From Deltaproteobacteria bacterium (GTDB lineage: Bacteria; Desulfobacterota; Desulfomonilia; UBA1062), in contig JAHDRW010000006.1 of the NCBI GenBank assembly GCA_018433085.1, positions 1 to 64,000 on the forward strand: 64,000 nucleotides of DNA, read 5' to 3'. Within the stretch, counting starts at the first letter, position 1; every line of letters begins with the position of its first letter. The notes below the pieces were generated by a model that was not told where the DNA came from, did not search any database, and worked only from the letters and a program-made list of their open reading frames with translations. Made by a program: the position numbers and the translations under genes. Positions 22,616-29,902 of this stretch are shown here, one piece after another.

Positions 22616-23173
22616 ATGCCACGGCGCCCCAGGCCCACGCGTGAAGAAATCCGCGCCGCAAGGGGGCGGACCCTTACGGATCTCATCGCCCCGAATCTTC
22701 TCGTTCTGTTCTGCGGGATCAATCCAGGCCTGTACTCCGGTGCAGTGGGGCATCATTTTGCCCGCCCGGGTAACCGGTTCTGGCCCGTGCTCCATGCCGC
22801 GGGCTTTACCGACCGGCTCCTGTCGCCGTTCGAAGAGCATGAGCTCCTGGAAAGGGGCTACGGCATTACGAACCTGGTGGAGAGGGCCACTGCCGGGGCC
22901 GACGATCTGAGCCGCGCCGAGATCGTCGAGGGAGGTCGCAGGCTGGCGGCCAAGGTTCTCCGCTACCGTCCCCGCTTCGTGGCCGTTCTGGGGATCGGGG
23001 CATACCGCGCCGCATTCGACCGCCCGAAGGCGACCATCGGCAGGCAGGAGCTGTCAATCGGCCCGACCAGTCTCTGGGCGCTGCCGAGCCCGAGCGGGCT
23101 GAATGCTCACTACCGGTTCGCCGAGTTCGTCAGTCTCTACGAGGATCTGCGCCGCGCAGCGGCAAAGGGATGA
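22616..23173 (+). CDS. mug: G/U(T) mismatch-specific DNA glycosylase (Mug type)
   Basis: 185 residues: LLVLFCGINPGLYSGAVGHHFARPGNRFW contains the GINPG motif of Mug/TDG enzymes with Asn in the active-site loop, and LPSPSGLNAHYRF is the second (NPSGLN-like) motif. It removes uracil, ethenocytosine or thymine opposite G. The ATG at 22616 lies 32 bases after the upstream gene, so the two are probably cotranscribed; a terminator follows. Confidence 0.88.
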   Translation: MPRRPRPTREEIRAARGRTLTDLIAPNLLVLFCGINPGLYSGAVGHHFARPGNRFWPVLHAAGFTDRLLSPFEEHELLERGYGITNLVERATAGADDLSRAEIVEGGRRLAAKVLRYRPRFVAVLGIGAYRAAFDRPKATIGRQELSIGPTSLWALPSPSGLNAHYRFAEFVSLYEDLRRAAAKG

Positions 23174-23209
23174 GCTGTCCCCTGAAGGCCTCGGCGGGCG
23201 GAAGGCAAT

Positions 23210-23250
23210 AAAAAGGCCGGACGCTTTTTTTTGAAGCGTCCGGCCTTTTT
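23210..23250. terminator. Bidirectional intrinsic terminator
   Basis: AAAAAGGCCGGACGCTT, a T-rich loop, and AAGCGTCCGGCCTTTTT: a perfect stem flanked by A-run and T-run. It serves the mug gene on the + strand and ppiD on the - strand, which converge here. Confidence 0.93.
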
Positions 23251-23291
23251 GTTTCATCCCGGGCGGAAACCCGGGCCAGAAAAGACCCGCA

Positions 23292-25160
23292 TCAGGTGAT
23301 CTTCGCGTAGTCGATTACGATGTCGTGCCGCTTGCGGGCCTCGTCGATGAACGACTTGATCGCCATCTCCTGTTTCCGGGACAGGAGATCTTCGCTGATT
23401 GCCTTCAGCTGGTCCTCGCCCGCGGCCGCGACATCGGCCTCCTTCTTTTCCTTGAGCCAGATCACGTAGACGGTGTTCCGGTGTGTGTAGACTTTGGGGC
23501 TCTCCAGGCTGTCCAGGTCCTCCTGCAGACCCTGGATCATCCCGATCTTGGGCACCACATAGGCGGTTCTGCGGAATTCCCCGGTGCTTGAAGGTTTCAT
23601 GGCGCTTAAGTCGGACGCGGCTTTCCCGGCCATCTCTTCAGCGAACTCTCTGGCCTTCTGGAGAGACTTGACGGCCTTCATGTCGTCCAGGACCCTGCCC
23701 TTGACCTCTGTGAACTCGGGGATGCGGGCAGGGATCTTTTCCCTGACCAAGGGGATCAAATAACCGTTCTCCACGGCCGCTACGTCACCGATTTCACCCT
23801 GAGGAAGCAGGAAGGCCTGCGTGACCATCTCCTCGCTGTCGGCAATGCCTATGTCTTCGTTCTGGGCAAAGGGACCGATCCGTCTGAGCTTCAGGCCTTT
23901 GACCTCGGCATAGCCCGCCAGATCGGTATTGCCCTGTTCGAAGAGCTCCATGTGGGCGTCCCCGGCAGCGTCTTGCGCGAGTATCCTTGCCCGCCCGAGT
24001 TCCATCTGCTCGACAATGGATGCGGAAACCTCGTCAAACTTTGCCAGCTTCTCCTCGGATTTGGCCTCGAGCCTGAGCACGTGGAAACCGAGGCTCGTCT
24101 GTACGGGCCCTTTCACTTCGCCTGGCTTCATGCTGTAGAGCGCCTCGCCCATAGGGCCGGGCAGACTGTCCCGGGGTACGAGGCCGATGTCGCCGCCGAG
24201 GAAATTGGTGCCCGGGTCTTCCGAGTGCCTTTTCGCCAGCTCGGCGAAGTCTTTACCCGCCTTGATCTCGTCGTAGATCTTCTGCGCCTGCTCCCGTTTG
24301 AGGTCGATGGCTGCCTGGCCGGCATCCTGGGGGACGCGTACGAGGATGTGTCTGCCGTGGACCTTCGCCTCTTCGGTGAACTCCTGCTTGTGGGAGTCAT
24401 AGTAGGCCCTTGCCTCGTCGAGGCTCACCTCCACCTCGTCGAGATAGCCCTCCACCGGGAACACCACCGCTTCCAGAACGATCTTCGGGGGGATCTTGTA
24501 GGTTTCCTTGTTCGCGTCGTAATATGCAGCCGCCTCTTCGCCGCTCACCTGTATCTCGTCGGCATACGACTTGGCTTCGAAGGTCAGGTAGTGAAGATCG
24601 AAGGTGTCGTTCCGATACTTGTACAATGCCTCCACCTCCTGGGGGGAAACAATGACGCTCTCGGTGATGAGTGAGTAGACCCGCTGCTGAAAGAGCGCCT
24701 GGCGCTGTTGCTGCTCGAAATCCGCCGGGGTCATTCTCTGATACTGGAGCAGCCTCTTGTAGCTGGCGATGTCGAACTGCCCGTCCTGCTGGAAGGCGGG
24801 ATAGGTCCTGATGGCCTCCTGCAGCTCCATATCCGACACCTCCACACCCAGCTTCTCGGCCTCCTGCTTCACGATATAGTCGTTGATCATCTGATCGAGC
24901 ACGGTCTTTTTCAGATCGAGCTTCTGGAGGATTTCCGGGGTAAAGGCGTCACCCAGCCGTGCCTGGTACATCCTCAGGGCATCGCTGTATGCCCTGGCAT
25001 ACTGCTGCTGAGAGATGATGTACCGGTCGACCTTGGCGACCTTGTTCGCCTCCTTCGACCAGTAGGCGCTCCCTCCCCAGAAAACGAACACAATGATAAT
25101 TGCGCCGAATATGAATTTTGTGATCCAGCTCTTGGACCGTTTTCTCATATACGTCAGCAT
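23292..25160 (-). CDS. ppiD: PpiD-like periplasmic folding chaperone (SurA_N/parvulin)
   Basis: 622 residues. One N-terminal membrane anchor (FIFGAIIIVFVFWGG), a SurA-N-like chaperone domain (about 35-190), a central parvulin domain (VHGRHILVRVPQD ... FAELAKRHSEDPGTNFLGGDIGLV ... GPVQTSLGFHVLRLEAK, about 270-370) and a long C-terminal helical part. This is the PpiD architecture; it acts on proteins leaving the Sec channel. GAAGGAG precedes the ATG. Confidence 0.9.
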   Translation of the reverse strand: MLTYMRKRSKSWITKFIFGAIIIVFVFWGGSAYWSKEANKVAKVDRYIISQQQYARAYSDALRMYQARLGDAFTPEILQKLDLKKTVLDQMINDYIVKQEAEKLGVEVSDMELQEAIRTYPAFQQDGQFDIASYKRLLQYQRMTPADFEQQQRQALFQQRVYSLITESVIVSPQEVEALYKYRNDTFDLHYLTFEAKSYADEIQVSGEEAAAYYDANKETYKIPPKIVLEAVVFPVEGYLDEVEVSLDEARAYYDSHKQEFTEEAKVHGRHILVRVPQDAGQAAIDLKREQAQKIYDEIKAGKDFAELAKRHSEDPGTNFLGGDIGLVPRDSLPGPMGEALYSMKPGEVKGPVQTSLGFHVLRLEAKSEEKLAKFDEVSASIVEQMELGRARILAQDAAGDAHMELFEQGNTDLAGYAEVKGLKLRRIGPFAQNEDIGIADSEEMVTQAFLLPQGEIGDVAAVENGYLIPLVREKIPARIPEFTEVKGRVLDDMKAVKSLQKAREFAEEMAGKAASDLSAMKPSSTGEFRRTAYVVPKIGMIQGLQEDLDSLESPKVYTHRNTVYVIWLKEKKEADVAAAGEDQLKAISEDLLSRKQEMAIKSFIDEARKRHDIVIDYAKIT

Positions 25161-25399
25161 GAACTACTCCTTCTCAGTCAATGTATAGATATTGAAGCGC
25201 AAGATAGATGAATATGGGAATTATTGCAAGGATTTCATTTTTATTCAGAACCCGGTGCATCCTGGCGGGAAACCCTTCCATGGGCACATCGTTTGTTGCC
25301 GGAGGTCTGGAAATATCCGGATATTTCCCTCATCATCGGGAGTGTGCTATGATCATGGGCAGACAAAAATGAAGTTCCCGATCAAAGAGGGGGGCACCT

Positions 25400-25675
25400 G
25401 TGGACAAGATTTTCCTTCTGGCCGGAATCGCGGGCGCTGCCGGCGGGGTAGGCCTGCTGGTCTACCAGGGACTGATGTACCTCATGCACAACAACTGGAT
25501 CCAGTACACCCTGTTTTCCGTGGTGGAAAACGGACCCGATTTTCTCTGGAGCGCAGCGACGATGAGCCCCGGCGTGGCGGATGCGTTGGAGGGATGCCCG
25601 CTCTTTGCGGCGCTTATCGTCCTCGGGCTGGTCCTGCTCGTCATCTCGTCGCGGCTGCGGAACCGGTACGCCTGA
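25400..25675 (+). CDS. Small hypothetical membrane protein
   Basis: 91 residues from a GTG start with GGGGGG upstream. Two hydrophobic helices (FLLAGIAGAAGGVGLLVYQGLMYLM and LFAALIVLGLVLLVISS) flank a 35-residue loop. No family recognised. The divergent neighbour is ppiD. Confidence 0.55.
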   Translation: MDKIFLLAGIAGAAGGVGLLVYQGLMYLMHNNWIQYTLFSVVENGPDFLWSAATMSPGVADALEGCPLFAALIVLGLVLLVISSRLRNRYA

Positions 25676-25795
25676 GAGTCCGGGCATAATCGCCTCTTCA
25701 GCCGTACCACGAACGACCTTCGGTCCTTTCAGTCCTTCCCGGCGGGCTTGAAGGCCCGCCCGGCGAAACGCCGGAAAGAGAAAGGCCGCCCGCGG

Positions 25796-26263
25796 TCAGG
25801 GCGAGTGCCCCCACATGCCCATTCTCCTCGCCCGGGCCTCTTTCTCGTAGGCGACGAAGAGATCCCTGTTCTTGTAGTTGAACCGGACATCCGCCTGGGC
25901 CCAGCCGTCTCGGATGATGCGCCCGTTGACGAGCACATCGCCGGCATAGACATACGCCAGGGTCCTCCCATAGCGGTCCACCGGGGCCGCCCCCACCCTG
26001 ACCTGAACCTTCCTGCCGACCAGGAGCTTGCGGAGGTGGTCCCTGCTCTCTTCACCGAAAGGCTCTTCCCTGGTATACGGCGAGTTCACCTCGGGGGCAT
26101 CCACGCCTATGAGCCGGATGTTCCTGCCGTCGTCGATCCGGATCGTGTCCCCGTCGTATACCTCGGTCACCTCGTGGATATCGAGCTGCTTGGCCCAGCG
26201 CAGCAAAAACACGAGCAGGACGGTCATGAGAACCACCAGGGGCCAGCGCACATAGTCTTTCAC
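25796..26263 (-). CDS. Thermonuclease (SNase-like) protein with N-terminal membrane anchor
   Basis: 155 residues. An N-terminal helix (WPLVVLMTVLLVFLLRW) is followed by an OB-fold SNase domain: VYDGDTIRI, IRLIGVDAPEVNSP (Asp ligands, first Arg), EPFGEESRDHLRKLL and VDRYGRTLAYVY (the second catalytic Arg). A calcium-dependent nuclease or related processing enzyme on the periplasmic side. Its start overlaps the stop of the upstream hydrolase gene by four bases. Confidence 0.85.
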   Translation of the reverse strand: MKDYVRWPLVVLMTVLLVFLLRWAKQLDIHEVTEVYDGDTIRIDDGRNIRLIGVDAPEVNSPYTREEPFGEESRDHLRKLLVGRKVQVRVGAAPVDRYGRTLAYVYAGDVLVNGRIIRDGWAQADVRFNYKNRDLFVAYEKEARARRMGMWGHSP

Positions 26264-27420
26264 GATTCTCCCGCTCCTTTGCCCTCTTTTAAAGGCCCGG
26301 GCTTCTCCCCGAGATGCCCGAGCAGGGTATCCACATAGAGGTCGCTGTGCGTGACAGGGGCAAGGTGCGTGCCCGGAAGCACCTCCAGGCTCAAATCAGC
26401 CCCCGCGCGCAGGGCGTCCGGATAATGCCGCTCCCAGAACCGGGAGACCGCCCCGTCCGGAAGACCCCGGGCAGGGTCTTGGGCGAGAACCCTCTCCGGG
26501 CTCATGCAGGAGTCGTCGGCCCCGAAAAGCACCGCCACACGCCGCACATGGGCGACTCCAAAGCTGCCGCTGCCGCAGTACAGGCTGCAGTCACCGATGT
26601 CCCTGCCCGTCCGGCACAGCTTGGCCGGATGCACGTGAACCGCGGCATCGAAGACGGACCTGGCGAAATCGCCCACGAACCCCCGGGTGAATCCCCAGGC
26701 GGATCGCAGCTTGTCGCCTGTATGGCCGGTCCCCCGGGTCGATATGCGCATCGATTCGAGCAGGAATCTGCCGGTCAGGACGAGGGGACCGCGCCGCTCG
26801 AAACCCGCGGGACACACCTGGCCGAGGGACACGACCGATCCGGGATAGGCGTGTGCAAAACGACGCGCCAGAATCCCGCCGTGGGACCATCCGACGGCGG
26901 CCAAATCCGCCGGAACGGGATGTCCGTCACGGCCCGCAGATCGATCATCCTCGATCACGGCCGCCCCGACTTCCCCGGCGCAGAGCGGAGAGTAACCCGC
27001 CACCCTGATGCCGCGGACTTGAAGCGCGTGCCTGACTACCTCCATGAGAACCGCTTCCTTGCCGCGGTCGCCTCGCCAGCGCTCATCTTCACCATAGGGG
27101 GTGTCGCTGACCGGCACGACCACGATGCCCGACCGGCACCCCAGTGCCAGCTTCGAGGTGAAGGGATAGGCATCCGAGGGCCTCTGGGCATGTCCCTGGA
27201 AAAAGACGATCACCGGCCCCTTGAGCCGGCCCTCCTTCAGGTCGTCTTCACGCTCTGCGGGACCCCTGGCGTCCAGCAGGAGATACCAGGCGCGGAGAAC
27301 CTCGCCGTTGAAGCCGAGCTTGAGGGCCTGCGTGTCCGGACGGGGCGCCAGGCTCCGTTCACCGGCCGAGACGGGCATCGCAGCCATGAGCGCCAAGACG
27401 GCCAGAAAGGAGATCTTCAT
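26260..27420 (-). CDS. Predicted secreted alpha/beta-fold hydrolase
   Basis: 386 residues from the Met preceding a signal peptide (ISFLAVLALMAAMPVSAG). PVIVFFQGHAQRPSDAYPFTSKLA is an oxyanion-type strand-loop, VGWSHGGILARRFA the nucleophile elbow (G-W-S-H-G) and PGTHLAPVTHSDLY near the end carries the likely His. FGADDSCMSP may supply the acid. An in-frame ATG 14 codons earlier gives a poorer signal sequence. Substrate unknown. Confidence 0.72.
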   Translation of the reverse strand: MKISFLAVLALMAAMPVSAGERSLAPRPDTQALKLGFNGEVLRAWYLLLDARGPAEREDDLKEGRLKGPVIVFFQGHAQRPSDAYPFTSKLALGCRSGIVVVPVSDTPYGEDERWRGDRGKEAVLMEVVRHALQVRGIRVAGYSPLCAGEVGAAVIEDDRSAGRDGHPVPADLAAVGWSHGGILARRFAHAYPGSVVSLGQVCPAGFERRGPLVLTGRFLLESMRISTRGTGHTGDKLRSAWGFTRGFVGDFARSVFDAAVHVHPAKLCRTGRDIGDCSLYCGSGSFGVAHVRRVAVLFGADDSCMSPERVLAQDPARGLPDGAVSRFWERHYPDALRAGADLSLEVLPGTHLAPVTHSDLYVDTLLGHLGEKPGPLKEGKGAGES

Positions 27421-27511
27421 GCGCACGACATACCACACCTGTGTCCTCTTTCTCACCACCATAATGGAAAAAGACCGGTACTAACGTAAATCTAAACGGG
27501 AGGATGAAACG

Positions 27512-28201
27512 CTACTCTCTTTCCCCCTGATTCGACGAGCCCCTCTCGATATCGAGGATGGAATGCCCGCCCGGGAAAGTCTTGATCACGTACTCGTTGA
27601 GGTTGTCCATCTTGCGGATGATGTCGCGGATCTTGCGCGCCTCCTGAAGGATGTGATCCGCCATTTCCCTGACGAGGGGGTCGTCGGCGGCCCGGGAGAT
27701 CCCCTTCGCCTCGCCCAGAAGCACGGTGAGCGGCTGGAACACCTCGTGAGCGGTGGTGCTCGCCAGCTGGGTGACGAGTTCGAAGAACTTCAGCCGGTCT
27801 TTCTCGTCTCTCAAGGAAATATAGTCGAAGGCCCGTTGCACGGTGAACCTCAGGAGATCCGCGCCGAAGGGCTTCAGGATATAGTCGTACGCCCCCAGTC
27901 TCAGAGCCTCGATCACGCTGTCGACACTGGCGAACCCTGTGATGACCACGATCAGAGACTCCATCTGCCGCTTGCGGACGAAATCGATAACGGCCATGCC
28001 GTCGATGTCGGGCATACGCAGGTCCGTGATGATCACGGGGAATTCCTCTTCCGAAAGAATGCGGATGCCCATCTCGCCGCCGACAGCCTTGACGACCTGA
28101 AGCCCGTCTTCGTTCAGGATGTCTTCCACCAGGCAGCAGTCCCCTTCATCGTCGTCGATGACAAGGACTTTCCGTTCCTCATCTTCCTTGAGAAGTGTCA
28201 T
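27512..28201 (-). CDS. Response regulator with a C-terminal HisKA-like helical domain and no ATPase domain
   Basis: 229 residues. Receiver domain with D17/D18 and phospho-acceptor D60 (ITDLRMPD), T88 and K110 (LKPFG). The C-terminal 90 residues read TTAHEVFQPLTVLLGEA ... ILQEARKIRDIIRKMDNL, which is the H-box and second helix of a histidine-kinase dimerisation domain with H152. No HATPase domain follows; the protein ends 77 residues later. It may take phosphate from, or pass it through, another kinase. Confidence 0.8.
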   Translation of the reverse strand: MTLLKEDEERKVLVIDDDEGDCCLVEDILNEDGLQVVKAVGGEMGIRILSEEEFPVIITDLRMPDIDGMAVIDFVRKRQMESLIVVITGFASVDSVIEALRLGAYDYILKPFGADLLRFTVQRAFDYISLRDEKDRLKFFELVTQLASTTAHEVFQPLTVLLGEAKGISRAADDPLVREMADHILQEARKIRDIIRKMDNLNEYVIKTFPGGHSILDIERGSSNQGERE

Positions 28202-28351
28202 ATATCACTCTTTAATAGATGAAAGGATGCACATTGGCAAGACAAATGGGCGCGGTCTCCCGGCGCTGTTTTGCCGTTATTTCTGTTTTGCAGGAAATTA
28301 TCTCGATTTTTTGCGAAGATAGACCGCTGATCGCATGACGCATGCGCAGAT

Positions 28352-28543
28352 TCAGTTATCGTTCTGAGTCAGTGCGATGTTTCCCAGATAGGAATGGACC
28401 ATGGCAACCACCGGGGCGGTAAGGGGATCGAAGCGATCCTGATATTCGATGACAAACCGCTCGCCCGCGAAATAGATCACCACCGGTCTCACATCACCCC
28501 ATTTCTCGGAACACTGTGCTCTGAACTCTTCCAGGGTCATCAT
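28352..28543 (-). CDS. Small hypothetical protein
   Basis: 63 residues, start MMTLEEFRAQCSEKWG with AAAGGGAAAGA upstream; the middle VVIYFAGERFVIEYQDRFDPL looks like two beta strands. No family recognised. It lies 76 bases downstream of the MinD-like gene on the same strand, so it could be its last operon member. Confidence 0.5.
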   Translation of the reverse strand: MMTLEEFRAQCSEKWGDVRPVVIYFAGERFVIEYQDRFDPLTAPVVAMVHSYLGNIALTQNDN

Positions 28544-28619
28544 TCTTTCCCTTTCTTCAACTCTCTAATCGTTGTAAACACTTGTATCGGCAGCTTTTTT
28601 ATGATACTTGAGGGACGTT

Positions 28620-29855
28620 TCACTGCATTCCGAAGATCATGGCGAATCGACCCAGACCGGTCTTGATCTGCTGGCTGTAGTTCCGCAGCTCGGGGTGATC
28701 CAGAAGATTTTTCCCGAGATATTCCAGACACTGGGCAGGGTTTGTCCTGGGGGAAACCACGGTAAGAGGCTTCCTCTCCATCTCGGCCTTCTTGAAGTTG
28801 TCCCGGTCGTAGAGAATGCCGCCCATATACTCGGGTTTTATGGAAAACATGGCCTCCATGTTGTTGATGCGTTCGTCCGCGGTCTGGCAGATCCGATTGA
28901 ACAGGAACAACCCCTGCTTCAGGCTCGTGATCTGATTCATGATCACCCAGGGCGTGTAGACCTTCCGGGGCTGGTAGAACTCCACCTTTTTCAGCAGCGA
29001 CTCCTCTACATGCTTGAACCTCTGGAACGATGCCTTGATGCATGCATATCCCGCGATGATGTCCTGGGGCGTGGTGACGACGACGATCTCATCGGAGGCG
29101 AGCGCGAAGTCCATGACCGTGGTGCCGATCCCGGCGCTCAGGTCGAAGATCGTGATGTCGTATCCTTGGCTGACCTTCCGAAACGACCGGATGAACTTGC
29201 TGCGCTGGACATAGTTGATGTTCGCAAGCTTGAACTCGCCCGAGCTTCCGCCCACGAGGTCGAACCCGTATGCCGTCTTCTGGATCATGTCTTCCAGGGC
29301 CACATCGCCCAGGAGAAAATCGTACAGGGTGTATTCGGGAAACAGTGCCAGCTTGTTGGAGATGTCGGCATTGCCCAGATCGGCGTCGATGAGGAGGACC
29401 TTTTTCCCTTCCCGCGCGGCAACGGTCGCCAGGTTGGTGGACACATGGGTCTTGCCCACCCCACCCTTGTTGGAGAGGATGGATATGATGCGGTGTTCGC
29501 GCTCGACCTCTTCCTGCACCTCGGCATCGGGGGCCTGCCGCGCTTCGGTCGCCTCGGGATGGGGAGAGTAGTAGAGATCGATGGCCTTTCGGATGGCGAG
29601 CTTGTCGCCCAGGGCGGGATAGATTTTTTTGCCCATGTGAAAGGTGAGCGATTCCACCACTTCCTTCTGGCCCGGGTCCCCGATCGCCACCAGGACGCCG
29701 CCGTTGAGGAAACGCACCGGAAGGCTGGTGTAATTCCTGGCAAAGACCTCTTTTAGCAGGCCCACGCACTTCTGGTCCGGGGTCTCTTTTTCGATGTCGA
29801 TATAGGGCATCCCGCATTTCCGCGCAAGGGCTCTGGTTTCTGTTCTATCATTCAT
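28620..29855 (-). CDS. MinD/ParA-type ATPase fused to a type II secretion ATPase N-terminal (MshEN-like) domain
   Basis: 411 residues. Residues about 15-95 (YIDIEKETPDQKCVGLLKEV..., LPVRFLNGGVLVAIGDPGQKEVVESLTFHMGKKIYPAL...AIDLYY) match the N-terminal domain of GspE/PilB ATPases (PF05157), some of which bind cyclic di-GMP. A linker leads to a P-loop ATPase with deviant Walker A SNKGGVGKTH (about 127-136), LLIDADLGNADIS and IFDLSAGIG, i.e. the MinD/FlhG group. Family members place machines or set flagellar number. Its partner system is unknown; the flagellar operon begins a few kb away. Confidence 0.82.
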   Translation of the reverse strand: MNDRTETRALARKCGMPYIDIEKETPDQKCVGLLKEVFARNYTSLPVRFLNGGVLVAIGDPGQKEVVESLTFHMGKKIYPALGDKLAIRKAIDLYYSPHPEATEARQAPDAEVQEEVEREHRIISILSNKGGVGKTHVSTNLATVAAREGKKVLLIDADLGNADISNKLALFPEYTLYDFLLGDVALEDMIQKTAYGFDLVGGSSGEFKLANINYVQRSKFIRSFRKVSQGYDITIFDLSAGIGTTVMDFALASDEIVVVTTPQDIIAGYACIKASFQRFKHVEESLLKKVEFYQPRKVYTPWVIMNQITSLKQGLFLFNRICQTADERINNMEAMFSIKPEYMGGILYDRDNFKKAEMERKPLTVVSPRTNPAQCLEYLGKNLLDHPELRNYSQQIKTGLGRFAMIFGMQ

Positions 29856-29902
29856 AGAAAACTCTCCTCGTATAAGTTATTCGGAAAAGAGAAGGGGAAT
29901 CT

